From: CAYPHY01 sp964410625
GTDB lineage: Bacteria; Chloroflexota; Anaerolineae; Promineifilales; Promineifilaceae
Length of the DNA: 64,000 bases
Reading direction: 5' to 3'
Assembly: GCA_964410625.1 (NCBI GenBank)
Contig: CAYPHY010000005.1
Coordinates: 62,001 to 126,000 of the forward strand
The position numbers were made by a program, and so were the translations under genes. Within the stretch, counting starts at the first letter, position 1. Every line of letters starts with the position of its first letter. Below the pieces are notes generated by a model. That model did not search any database, was not told the origin of the DNA, and saw only the letters and a program-made list of their open reading frames with translations. Of this stretch, positions 51,860 through 59,795 are shown piece after piece.

Positions 51860-52606
51860 ATGGATGTCTTACAACGACAGAACAGTTGGCTGAGTATCGC
51901 GCCATTGGCGGCCGATCTGCTGGTGATGTTGCTTGCCATTTTCCTTTTCTTGCCTCTGGCCCACCAACTTTTAGTGCCGGCGGGTTTGAACGCTCTTCTG
52001 GTAACGGTCGCTTTCATTGCTTTTAGCATTGGCGTTTATGGAGTACGCAAACTGGAGGCAAGTAATCCCGCGGCCGCGCCAGACAATGGGGACAACATCC
52101 TGCCCTCGCGGCTGCGCGGCGCATTGGCTTTTCTCTTTGGGCTGGCAATGGCCGGAGCGATTGCTCACCAACTTGGTTATTTCGCTTCCATCCAGGTGAC
52201 GGGGATTGGCGACATCAATGAGGGGGCAACGGCCGCCTTCTACAGCTTCGCGCCGGGAGCGTGGTTGGGCTTTGCCATGCTCTATGTCCTGGTGCTGGCT
52301 TTCCCATTGCGGCCGACCATCTCCGTTGGAAGTGCCAGATATACGACCGCTGCCTTGTTTGGGCTGGCGAGTTATGGCTTAATGTTGCTGGTGCTGGCGG
52401 CCGAGCTGGCGGTTGTTTTAATGCCCCTCTCATCGTTGTGGGGGATGGTTTGGTTTATTGCGTTGCTGCTCTTACTCTTCTTCCCGCCGCGAATATTGCT
52501 CGCCGCGCGTTTATCCCCGTCAGGGACGCCGCTTTTCATCGCCAGCCTGATCACCCCCCTCTTGCCGATTATCTACTGCGTGACCCAGTTGGCATTTGTC
52601 AATTGA
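51860..52606 (+). CDS. Hypothetical multi-pass membrane protein
   Basis: 248 residues with about seven predicted membrane helices over the full length, starting at LAADLLVMLLAIFLFLPLAH. An outside or inside loop of about 30 polar residues (NPAAAPDNGDNILPSRLRG) lies after the second helix. I recognise no family, catalytic motif or charged residue pattern that suggests transport. There is no Shine-Dalgarno site, but a -10 box is positioned for a leaderless mRNA. Its stop codon lies inside a 17-bp inverted repeat. Confidence 0.65.
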   Translation: MDVLQRQNSWLSIAPLAADLLVMLLAIFLFLPLAHQLLVPAGLNALLVTVAFIAFSIGVYGVRKLEASNPAAAPDNGDNILPSRLRGALAFLFGLAMAGAIAHQLGYFASIQVTGIGDINEGATAAFYSFAPGAWLGFAMLYVLVLAFPLRPTISVGSARYTTAALFGLASYGLMLLVLAAELAVVLMPLSSLWGMVWFIALLLLLFFPPRILLAARLSPSGTPLFIASLITPLLPIIYCVTQLAFVN

Positions 52607-52624
52607 TAATTGACAATTGCCAAC
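52588..52624. terminator. Inverted repeat overlapping a stop codon
   Basis: GTTGGCATTTGTCAATT (52588-52604) pairs with AATTGACAATTGCCAAC (52608-52624) with one mismatch and a 3-nt loop. The stem includes the TGA of the membrane-protein gene and separates it from the convergent plsY gene. No U-tract of note. Confidence 0.65.
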
Positions 52625-52641
52625 TGTAAATTAGGGTGGGA

Positions 52642-53241
52642 TTACGGCCGCTTAAGCCATCGAAACGATGGCCATTGGCGCAGATCGGTGCGGTGGGTAT
52701 AGGCCAGGAGCAGCCAGAGGGTTGCCATTGATGCCAGCAACAAGGGATCAGGACTAAAAAGAAGTAGATAACCAAGCAGAATGCCCATCGTCAGCATCAC
52801 CGCCCAACCGGTGACGGTCAGCAGGGCAGCGAGGATGATCACCGTCGGCAGCACCACCAGCGGTAACTCATACAGTGTCAGTCCAATCATCGCTCCAAAG
52901 GCGGTCGCCAGTGCTTTGCCGCCGCGCCAGCCGAGAAAGGGGGAGAAGCTATGCCCCAACGTCGGCGCAATGGCAATCGCCCACATCACCCAGCCTCGTA
53001 TTCCGGCCGTTTGATAGGCCAGACCAACAGGAACGGCCGCCTTAGAAATATCGGCAATCACCGCAACCACAAACCAAAGCTTGCTTCCCGCACGCAGCAC
53101 ATTGGTCGCGCCAGGGTTTTGGTCGCCATATTCCTGGATGTTGCGGCGCAGGGCGAGGCGGCCGATCCACACCGAAAACGGCAACGACCCAGATAAAAAT
53201 GCGGCCGCAATCCACAGTATGCCTAGTCCATCATTGAGCAT
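52642..53241 (-). CDS. plsY: Glycerol-3-phosphate acyltransferase PlsY
   Basis: 199 residues with about five membrane helices. The three PlsY motifs are visible: SGSLPFSVWIGRLA, GDQNPGATNVLRAG (glycerol-phosphate site, here with GDQN instead of the commoner GDGN), and LGHSFSPFLGWRGGKALATA. It makes lysophosphatidic acid from acyl-phosphate and glycerol-3-phosphate, the first step of phospholipid synthesis. Confidence 0.94.
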   Translation of the reverse strand: MLNDGLGILWIAAAFLSGSLPFSVWIGRLALRRNIQEYGDQNPGATNVLRAGSKLWFVVAVIADISKAAVPVGLAYQTAGIRGWVMWAIAIAPTLGHSFSPFLGWRGGKALATAFGAMIGLTLYELPLVVLPTVIILAALLTVTGWAVMLTMGILLGYLLLFSPDPLLLASMATLWLLLAYTHRTDLRQWPSFRWLKRP

Positions 53242-53280
53242 AACTTCATGGATTATAGGCAGTTATCAGGGAAAAAGGTG

Positions 53281-53286
53281 TATAAT
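53281..53286 (+). promoter_or_regulatory. -10 box of the toxin-antitoxin pair
   Basis: TATAAT located 20 nt upstream of the antitoxin ATG (53307). No convincing -35 is present at 16-18 bp. GAGG lies 11 nt upstream of the ATG. Confidence 0.4.
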
Positions 53287-53306
53287 TAGTGCGAGGATAT
53301 AAGCTA

Positions 53307-53561
53307 ATGATACCTGAAATTACTTCATCCATTCGTTACGTCACTGACGCCGAAGGCAACAAGACAGATGTCCTGATACCGCTTGCAAGCTGGAAAGCAC
53401 TGATAATTACTTGGCAAAAATTGATAGAAGAAATTGAAGACCAAGAGGACAGCGAGGCTTTTAAGGATTGGCTTCGACAGCGTCACGCTGGTGAGATTGA
53501 TAGCATGTCCTTAGAAGAATTTGAGAAAGAGTTAGTTGCTGATGGATTATTACCAGGTTGA
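53307..53561 (+). CDS. Antitoxin-like protein of a RelE/ParE module
   Basis: 84 residues from the ATG at 53307; a GTG six codons earlier is in frame. N-terminal beta segment with SSIRYVTDAEGNKTDVLIPL and helical ASWKALI, then a strongly acidic C-terminal half (KLIEEIEDQEDSEAFKDWL ... DSMSLEEFEKELVADGLLPG) typical of toxin-neutralising antitoxin tails. The first part resembles the Phd/RelB-type dimerisation domain loosely; the family is not certain. It overlaps the toxin start by 20 nt, the classical organisation. Confidence 0.65.
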   Translation: MIPEITSSIRYVTDAEGNKTDVLIPLASWKALIITWQKLIEEIEDQEDSEAFKDWLRQRHAGEIDSMSLEEFEKELVADGLLPG

Positions 53562-53862
53562 AATCATCGCAGAGGCGCAACGGTAAGTTCGGCGCTTGCC
53601 TGGTAACATACGTCAGCGAGTGATTAGAGAAATTCGTCGTTTACAGACAGAACTCCGTCCACCAGAAAGCCGTTCTCTTCGTTTAGAAAAGTTTGGTGTT
53701 CAATTATTACCTGGACAAGATCTGCGTCGCTTTCGATTGGATAAGTGGCGTATTGTCTATTTGATCGAAGAAGAGTATAAGCTTGTATGGGTCTTGGCGA
53801 TACGAAAGCGGCCGCCATACCAATATGATGATTTGTCCGATCTGCTTTCCAGAACAAATTGA
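53542..53862 (+). pseudogene. RelE/ParE-type toxin interrupted by a premature stop
   Basis: Reading from the ATG at 53542 gives MDYYQVEIIAEAQR, then TAA at 53584-53586, then in the same frame VRRLPGNIRQRVIREIRRLQ and on to FRLDKWRIVYLIEEEYKLVW and IRKRPPY, ending at 53862. The whole frame reads as one 106-codon RelE/ParE-family toxin with a single internal stop. TAA could have come from CAA (Gln) by one change. Translation could restart at TTG 53596, giving 88 residues lacking the first strand and helix. So the toxin is probably inactive. Confidence 0.8.
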
Positions 53863-54230
53863 TCAAGCTCGCTTATAGATTGGCGCAAACTAAAATACTC
53901 TCTTGTTTTTTAAGTTGGTGCTTTACGCACAAAAGCTTTTTAATTCCCGTGAAGCGGCTGCGTGAAACAGACACCTTGCTGGCTTTTTACCACCCTAAGC
54001 CAAGCTATCCCCTCCATATTTTGTTGGTTCCCAAGCGGGAGCGAAAAGATTTGATGGACGTGCAAGCGGCCGATGCCGACTTTCTACTTGACCTTGTCCA
54101 AACCGTGCAAAGCCTGGTGCAGGAACTAAACCTGGAACCCGGCGGCTACCGGCTAATTACCAACGGCGGAGCGTACCAGGATATACCTCATCTACATTTT
54201 CACCTGGTCGCCGATACTTCCCCTGTGTAA
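53859..54230 (+). CDS. HIT-family protein
   Basis: 123 residues if started at the TTG (53859) that overlaps the toxin stop; an alternative is the GTG at about 53949. The HIT core is present: RLRETDTLLAFYHPKPSYPL, HILLVPKRERKDLMD and the HLHFHLV triad (His-x-His-x-His). It should be a nucleoside-phosphate hydrolase or transferase; substrate unknown. Its 3' end overlaps the convergent alr gene by 31 nt. Confidence 0.85.
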   Translation: MIKLAYRLAQTKILSCFLSWCFTHKSFLIPVKRLRETDTLLAFYHPKPSYPLHILLVPKRERKDLMDVQAADADFLLDLVQTVQSLVQELNLEPGGYRLITNGGAYQDIPHLHFHLVADTSPV

Positions 54231-55366
54231 ACGCGAGATACACGAGTGTTGATGTTGGTCAGGATTTCATAGGGGATGGTTCCCGCCCATTCGGCCAGTT
54301 CCTCGCAGGTGATGGTTGCGCCGTTTTCGCTCTCGCCTAATAGAATCACCTCGTCGTTGTTGTAGGCGGTTTCCCACTTGATGTTGACCATCATCTGATC
54401 CATGCAGATACGGCCGACCACCGGATAGCGACGGCCGCGAATGAGCACCTGGGCCTGGTCCGACATGCGCCGGAAATAGCCGTCGCCATAGCCAACAGGG
54501 ACTGTCACAACACGTACCATGTGGTCGCTGTGCCAGGAGGAGCCATAACTAACGGGATGGCCGGGCTGGACAACCTTGAAGTAGACCACACGCGATTTCC
54601 AGGTCAGGGCAGGGCGGACAGGAATGGTGCGCGGAATATCGGCCGTTGGATAGACCCCATATAGCAAAATCCCCGCCCGCACCATATCTAAATGAGTTGG
54701 CGGCAATTGCAAAATAGCCCCCGAATTGGCGATATGGCGCAGAGATAGGGGTGGCAGGCCGCGCTTTTCGTAAAAAGAAAGCACCTGTTGGAAGCGTTCG
54801 AGTTGGATTTGCGCGGAACTGAGATCGGCCGCGTCCGCATTGGCAAAGTGGGAAAAGATGCCTTCTACCAGACAATGCTCGCAAGACAAGGCGGCTTCAA
54901 GCAATGAATCAGCGTTATAGTAATGAATGCCAATGCGCTCCATGCCCGTATCCACTTTCAGATGTACCCGTGCCTGAACGCCCATTGCCCGCGCGGCATC
55001 GTTAATCTGGTTCAGCTTTTCGACTGACGAGGCGGTCAGTGTCAGATTGTGTTGCAGAAAGTACGGGACCTGATTGCCGAGGATGCCGCCGAGGACGAGG
55101 ATAGGGGTTGTCACTCCGGCTTCGCGTAGCAGAATGCCTTCTTCCAGAAAGGCCACGCCGAGATAAGGCACATCCAGCGTTTGCAGGTGTTGGGCGACGG
55201 GGACCAGGCCATGCCCATAAGCATTGGCCTTGAGGATGGGCATGACCTGTGCCGGGGCAACGTGGCGCTGAATGGCCTGGTAATTGTCGGTCAGGCGGTT
55301 GAGGTTGATTTCGGCAACGGTCGGCCGAACGATGCCATTGCCGCTAATGGTCAACTGATTGATCAT
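54200..55366 (-). CDS. alr: Alanine racemase
   Basis: 388 residues from the ATG at 55366 (MINQLTISGNG); a TTG three codons earlier is in frame. The PLP lysine is in MPILKANAYGHGLVPVA (about residue 46). The second catalytic residue is the tyrosine in HPVSYGSSWHSDHMVRV, followed by VTVPVGYGDGYFRRMSD and VGRICMDQMMVNI. It makes D-alanine for peptidoglycan, like murI for D-glutamate. The C-terminal end overlaps the HIT gene (31 nt). Confidence 0.95.
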   Translation of the reverse strand: MINQLTISGNGIVRPTVAEINLNRLTDNYQAIQRHVAPAQVMPILKANAYGHGLVPVAQHLQTLDVPYLGVAFLEEGILLREAGVTTPILVLGGILGNQVPYFLQHNLTLTASSVEKLNQINDAARAMGVQARVHLKVDTGMERIGIHYYNADSLLEAALSCEHCLVEGIFSHFANADAADLSSAQIQLERFQQVLSFYEKRGLPPLSLRHIANSGAILQLPPTHLDMVRAGILLYGVYPTADIPRTIPVRPALTWKSRVVYFKVVQPGHPVSYGSSWHSDHMVRVVTVPVGYGDGYFRRMSDQAQVLIRGRRYPVVGRICMDQMMVNIKWETAYNNDEVILLGESENGATITCEELAEWAGTIPYEILTNINTRVSRVYTGEVSATR

Positions 55367-55403
55367 CAGCGGCAATTGTAACCTAACTTGGGTTCGACAT
55401 TGA

Positions 55404-55487
55404 CCACAGATGACACGGATTTAACGGATTTTCACGAATTCGATTTCTAAAATTCGGGTTTATTCGCTTGATCCGTGTTATCTGTAG
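55404..55487. repeat. Imperfect long inverted repeat
   Basis: CCACAGATGACACGGAT (55404-55420) pairs with ATCCGTGTTATCTGTAG (55471-55487), with further pairing of CGAATT with AATTCG inside. The element lies between alr and the VOC pseudogene. Confidence 0.6.
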
Positions 55488-55499
55488 TTTAAATGGAAA

Positions 55500-55717
55500 T
55501 TATTCTGCCTGGGGTGGCGGATCAACATAGCTGGCTTCCATGATGTAGAACGTAGCCCCTTGTGGATCGGCGAGAAGGATGGTGCGGCCGTAGTCCCCCA
55601 GCGGCAAGATAAGAACTCGGCCGCTTTTTGCGGGTCGGTGGAAACCAATTCGTTCCACACCAATGCACCGGGCATGTTGCAATAAAATTCCAGGATTATA
55701 TTATTGCTATGTGTCAT
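55500..55717 (-). pseudogene. Remnant of a VOC (glyoxalase/bleomycin-resistance) family gene
   Basis: The first frame gives MTHSNNIILEFYCNMPGALV and WNELVSTDPQKAAEFL, the typical first strand and helix of a VOC protein. The sequence then changes frame and continues as LPLGDYGRTILLADPQGATF, YIMEASY, the end of such a protein, with stop at 55500. The usual protein is 120-250 residues, so a large internal piece is missing as well as a frameshift. No intact copy is in this window. Confidence 0.7.
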
Positions 55718-55725
55718 TTGTTACC

Positions 55726-55753
55726 TTGACGAGCAACGGGATACGATTACAAT
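55726..55753 (+). promoter_or_regulatory. Promoter of the glycine-cleavage leader
   Basis: TTGACG (55726-55731) and TACAAT (55748-55753), 16-bp spacer, upstream of the riboswitch with a start site expected near 55760. Confidence 0.6.
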
Positions 55754-55776
55754 ATCGGTAGTAGGATCGGCCGTTC

Positions 55777-56082
55777 GGGAGAGAACCTTACCCGGCAAGG
55801 GATAAGGTCGCCGAAGGTGCAAGCAGGTCGGCAAGATGCTGGCTGGTGAATCTCTCAGGCAAGCGGGACCGGGCGGACGAGCATCTTCTGGAAAGCTGTG
55901 GATGGATCATGGTCGAGCAGTAGCAAGTAGTCACCTATCAAAGCCGCCCATCACTCAGCACCGAAGGGGCAAGCCGGCGAAATGGCTGGTGAATCTCTCA
56001 GGTAAACGACAGAGGACGCTGGCAATCTCACCGGACTGACAATTTGTTGGTCAGCGTGCGATTGTCAGGCGTCCTTTTTTAT
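55777..56082 (+). promoter_or_regulatory. Tandem glycine riboswitch with transcription terminator
   Basis: Two glycine aptamers lie in series. Aptamer 1 (about 55777-55870) has GGGAGAGAACC, CGCCGAAGGTGCAAGC and GGTGAATCTCTCAGGCAAGC. Aptamer 2 (about 55915-56010) has CACCGAAGGGGCAAGCC and GGTGAATCTCTCAGGTAAAC and GACAGAGGACGC. The repeat GCTGGTGAATCTCTCAGG is shared. Downstream, AGGACGCTGGCAATC (from about 56012) pairs with GATTGTCAGGCGTCCT (56059-56074), then a T-run to 56080: a terminator platform. Glycine binding probably prevents its formation, so gcvH-gcvP are expressed when glycine is abundant. Confidence 0.93.
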
Positions 56083-56120
56083 TTGTCCAATTCAAGTTTT
56101 AGTGAAGCAAGGAGAATAAC

Positions 56121-56510
56121 ATGAGCCATAACGTTCCGGCCGATTTGCGCTATACCAAAGATGATGAGTGGGTTCGCGTTGAAGATGGTGAAGCAGTGGT
56201 TGGTATTACTGATTACGCCCAAGATTCACTGTCTGATATCGTCTATTTAGAGTTGCCCAGTGTCGGTGATTCGTTTGATGAAGGGGCCACTTTTGGCGTG
56301 GTCGAATCGGTGAAGGCGGCGTCTGACCTGTTTATGCCGGTCAGCGGTGAAGTCATTGCCGTCAATGATGATCTAACCGGTGCTCCAGAAGAGATTAACC
56401 AGGATGCTTACGGCGCCTGGATGATTCGTGTCCGCATCAGCGATCCTACCCAAGTTGAGAACTTATTAGACGCGGCCGCCTACGAAGCCCTTCTTGCCTC
56501 ACGCGAATAA
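56121..56510 (+). CDS. gcvH: Glycine cleavage system H protein
   Basis: 129 residues, the standard size. The lipoyl lysine is K65 in FGVVESVKAASDLFMPVSGE. The hybrid beta fold starts with LRYTKDDEWVRVEDGEAVVGITD. It carries the aminomethyl group from the P to the T protein. AAGGAG precedes the ATG. It is the first gene after the riboswitch; gcvT is not in this window. Confidence 0.98.
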   Translation: MSHNVPADLRYTKDDEWVRVEDGEAVVGITDYAQDSLSDIVYLELPSVGDSFDEGATFGVVESVKAASDLFMPVSGEVIAVNDDLTGAPEEINQDAYGAWMIRVRISDPTQVENLLDAAAYEALLASRE

Positions 56511-56632
56511 AGAGGGGTGAGCGGTAATCGGACTCGAATCGGATTACTGCTTACCGCACACTGCCTGCTGCCCACTACTTAGTACCCTTACTGCCCACTG
56601 CATACTACCAACTAGCCCACCCGGAGGTTCCC
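56511..56632. other. gcvH-gcvP intergenic region with a hairpin
   Basis: 122 nt containing GCGGTAATCGGACTC ... GGATTACTGCTTACCGC (about 56520-56556), a hairpin of the word-repeat sort, and further repeats ACTGCCCACTGC. GGAGG lies 7 nt before the gcvP ATG. Confidence 0.5.
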
Positions 56633-59587
56633 ATGGGTATCCTACGCAATACCACATTTACTTATCAGGACATAATCGAGGCCGGGAACGGCAACGGTGC
56701 GGGAAATCTGACGAACCGCGACTTGTTAGCCCCGGCCGATCACTTTGTAAAGCGGCATCTTGGCCCGCGAAGCAACGACGTGACCTATATGTTGCAAACA
56801 TTGGGCCTGTCATCTTTGGAGGAATTGGTCAGGGAGACCGTTCCTGAAACGATCCGCTTGAAACGGCCGCTCAACCTGGAGCCGCCGCGCAGCGAGTCGG
56901 CCGTCTTGCAGGAGCTGCGCGATCTGGCCGAGCAGAATGAAGTCCATCGCTCCTTCATCGGCATGGGTTACTACGACACCATCACCCCACCTGTCATCCA
57001 GCGCAACATCCTCGAAAACCCCGGCTGGTATACGCAATATACGCCCTACCAGGCGGAGATCGCCCAAGGGCGGATGGAGGCGTTGATCAACTTCCAGACA
57101 ATGATCAGCGACCTGACGGGGATGGAGATCGCCAACGCCTCCTTGCTTGATGAAGGCACGGCCGCTGCCGAAGCGATGACGCTCGCCCACCGCGCACGGA
57201 AGCGCAGTTCCTCCGCCAACACCTTCTTTGTCTCTGAGCTATGCCACCCGCAAACCATTGCCGTCATCCAAACCCGCGCCGAACCATTGGGGATTGAGGT
57301 GCTGGTCGGCGACCACAATAGCTATGACTTCGCCGAACCAACCTTTGGTGTCTTGCTGCAATATCCGGCAACCAACGGTGACGTGTTGGACTATGAAGGC
57401 TTCTGCCAACAGGCGCACGAGGCTGGAGCGTTGGTGGTGGTCGCTGCCGACCTGCTGGCGTTGGTCTTGCTGCGGCCGCCCGGTGAGTTTGGCGCGGATG
57501 TCGTCGTCGGCAACAGCCAGCGTTTTGGCGTGCCGTTGGGTTATGGTGGCCCCCATGCCGCCTACTTCGCCACCAGCGACGATTATAAGCGCATCATGCC
57601 CGGCCGTCTGATCGGCGTCTCCGTAGACGCCACCGGCAAGCCCGCTTACCGGCTGGCCTTGCAGACCCGCGAACAACACATCCGCCGTGACAAAGCGACC
57701 AGCAACATTTGCACGGCACAGGTGTTGCTGGCGGTGATGGCTTCGATGTATGCCGTCTATCATGGCCCGGTGGGGTTGCGGCGCATCGCCAATCGCGTGC
57801 GCTTGCTGACGGCCGTGCTGTCTAGCGGTTTGCAGCAGTTGGGGTATACGCTCAATGATGCGCCGGTGTTTGATACGCTGACCATCAGCGGCGGCCGCCG
57901 CAATCAGGACGAGCTACGCGCGGCAGCGGCCGAGGCGCGGATCAATTTGCGCTACAACGACGACGGCACAACCAGTGTCTCTCTCGATGAGCCAACGACG
58001 ATTGAGGAGCTGGCCCAACTGTTTGCCGTCTTTGGCGCTGATGAGGATGAGATCGACATCCTGCGCCTGGCCGACAAGGTGCAGCTTGATTACCCGCAGT
58101 CTTTCCAACGCCGCAGCGAATTTCTGACCCACCCCGTCTTTAACAGCTACCTGTCGGAGACGGAGATGTTGCGCTATATCCACCGCCTGCAAGGGCGCGA
58201 CCTTTCGCTGACCCATTCGATGATCCCCCTCGGCTCCTGTACGATGAAGTTGAACGCGACGGCCGAGATGCTGCTGATCACGCTGCCGGGCTTCGGCCGT
58301 ATTCACCCCTTTGCCCCGCTGGAGCAAACACGGGGGTATCAAACCCTCTTCAGTCGCCTGGAGAAGTGGCTGTGTGAGATCACCGGTTTTTCCGCCTTCT
58401 CCTTGCAACCCAATTCCGGTGCACAAGGGGAGTATGCGGGAATGCTCGTCATTCGCGCCTATCACCAATCGCGGGGTGATAGCCAGCGAAACGTCTGTCT
58501 CATCCCTGCTTCCGCACATGGGACAAACCCGGCCAGCGCAGCATTGGCCGGGATGGAGGTCGTCGTTGTTGCCTTTGACGAAAATGGCAATATTGATGTA
58601 GATGACTTGCGGGCGAAGGCGGAAAAACACCGCGACCGGCTGGCGGCGATGATGGTCACTTACCCTTCGACCCATGGGGTGTTTGAGGAAGCGATTGAGG
58701 AAATCTGCCAGATCATCCACGACAACGGCGGCCAGGTCTATATGGATGGGGCGAACATGAACGCGATGGTTGGCCTCTGTCGCCCGGCCGAATTTGGCGC
58801 GGATGTCTGCCATCTCAATTTGCACAAGACTTTTTGCATTCCGCATGGCGGCGGCGGGCCGGGGATGGGGCCGATTGGCGTGGCTGAACATCTGGTTCCC
58901 TTCTTGCCCGGCCATCCGGTGGTGACGGAGATGGGCGGCAAAGAGCCAGCGGGCACGGTGGCCGCCGCCCCCTGGGGCAGCGCCAGCATCTTGCCAATCT
59001 CCTATGCCTACATCGCTATGATGGGCGCGGAAGGATTGACGGCCGCTACCCAGGTAGCGATCCTCAATGCCAACTACATCGCCGAACAGCTGGAGCCGCA
59101 TTACCCGGTGTTATATCGTGGGAGCAACGGCCGCGTTGCCCATGAATGTATTGTTGATCCCCGCCACCTGAAGGATTCGGCCGGTGTGATGTGTGAAGAT
59201 ATTGCCAAGCGGCTGATGGACTATGGCTTCCATGCTCCCACCATGTCCTTTCCCGTTGTCGGCACGCTGATGATCGAGCCGACGGAGAGCGAATCGCTGG
59301 CTGAGCTGGATCGCTTCTGCGAGGCGATGATCGCCATCCGCGAGGAAATCCGGGCGATTGAAGAAGGCACGGCCGACACCCAGAACAACCTGCTAAAACA
59401 CGCCCCGCACACGGCCGAGGTGGTGATTGGCGATGAGTGGGAGCGACCATACTCCCGCGACCAGGCCGCCTTCCCGCTGCCCTGGGTACGTGAACGCAAA
59501 TTCTGGCCGTCCGTCAGCCGCGTAGACAACGTTTACGGCGACCGCAACCTGTTCTGCGCCTGCATTCCTATCGATGAATATGATTGA
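56633..59587 (+). CDS. gcvP: Glycine decarboxylase (P protein), full-length
   Basis: 984 residues, a fused homodimeric-type P protein rather than the split GcvPA/GcvPB form. The N-terminal half (about 35-470) begins at FVKRHLGPRSNDVTYML and has YTPYQAEIAQGRMEALINFQ. The C-terminal half has THSMIPLGSCTMKLNATAEM, the PLP lysine K732 in CHLNLHKTFCIPHGGGGPGM, and LPISYAYIAMMGAEGLT. It decarboxylates glycine and transfers the aminomethyl group to GcvH. A long N-terminal Gly/Asn stretch (GNGNGAGNL) is odd. GGAGG precedes the ATG. Confidence 0.98.
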   Translation: MGILRNTTFTYQDIIEAGNGNGAGNLTNRDLLAPADHFVKRHLGPRSNDVTYMLQTLGLSSLEELVRETVPETIRLKRPLNLEPPRSESAVLQELRDLAEQNEVHRSFIGMGYYDTITPPVIQRNILENPGWYTQYTPYQAEIAQGRMEALINFQTMISDLTGMEIANASLLDEGTAAAEAMTLAHRARKRSSSANTFFVSELCHPQTIAVIQTRAEPLGIEVLVGDHNSYDFAEPTFGVLLQYPATNGDVLDYEGFCQQAHEAGALVVVAADLLALVLLRPPGEFGADVVVGNSQRFGVPLGYGGPHAAYFATSDDYKRIMPGRLIGVSVDATGKPAYRLALQTREQHIRRDKATSNICTAQVLLAVMASMYAVYHGPVGLRRIANRVRLLTAVLSSGLQQLGYTLNDAPVFDTLTISGGRRNQDELRAAAAEARINLRYNDDGTTSVSLDEPTTIEELAQLFAVFGADEDEIDILRLADKVQLDYPQSFQRRSEFLTHPVFNSYLSETEMLRYIHRLQGRDLSLTHSMIPLGSCTMKLNATAEMLLITLPGFGRIHPFAPLEQTRGYQTLFSRLEKWLCEITGFSAFSLQPNSGAQGEYAGMLVIRAYHQSRGDSQRNVCLIPASAHGTNPASAALAGMEVVVVAFDENGNIDVDDLRAKAEKHRDRLAAMMVTYPSTHGVFEEAIEEICQIIHDNGGQVYMDGANMNAMVGLCRPAEFGADVCHLNLHKTFCIPHGGGGPGMGPIGVAEHLVPFLPGHPVVTEMGGKEPAGTVAAAPWGSASILPISYAYIAMMGAEGLTAATQVAILNANYIAEQLEPHYPVLYRGSNGRVAHECIVDPRHLKDSAGVMCEDIAKRLMDYGFHAPTMSFPVVGTLMIEPTESESLAELDRFCEAMIAIREEIRAIEEGTADTQNNLLKHAPHTAEVVIGDEWERPYSRDQAAFPLPWVRERKFWPSVSRVDNVYGDRNLFCACIPIDEYD

Positions 59588-59592
59588 TTGCC

Positions 59593-59666
59593 GTAGGGGC
59601 AACTCTTGTGGTTGCCCAATGGTGTCAGATACGAGACCGGCGGGCAGGTACAAGACCTGCCCCTAC
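59593..59666. repeat. Two ACAAG-loop palindromes (copies 2 and 3)
   Basis: 59593-59617 is the reverse complement of the copy at 4023-4047 with one base different. 59642-59666 (GGGCAGGTACAAGACCTGCC then CCTAC) has the same loop and flanks but a different, fully compensated stem (AGGT/ACCT in place of AACC/GGTT). They lie just after the gcvP stop codon. Confidence 0.82.
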
Positions 59667-59704
59667 CGCGCGATTGATCGAATCGTGTAACAATTTGCGG
59701 AATA

Positions 59705-59746
59705 AACGAGGGAGTTGAATAATATGGAGCGTTCAACTCCCTCGTT
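59705..59746. terminator. 15-bp perfect hairpin before the PII-like gene
   Basis: AACGAGGGAGTTGAA (59705-59719) pairs exactly with TTCAACTCCCTCGTT (59732-59746), with a 12-nt loop. It stands between gcvP and the PII-like gene. It has no long U-tract, so it may be a terminator or a leader structure. Confidence 0.65.
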
Positions 59747-59795
59747 GAATTGATAGGACATAGCAAGGCGTACCTATCCCGCAAGGAGATTATTC

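Noticed and set aside
57914..59101. 395-codon open frame on the minus strand inside gcvP
   Set aside because: It lies wholly opposite strongly conserved gcvP sequence, has no recognisable domain, and is expected from GC-rich codon structure.
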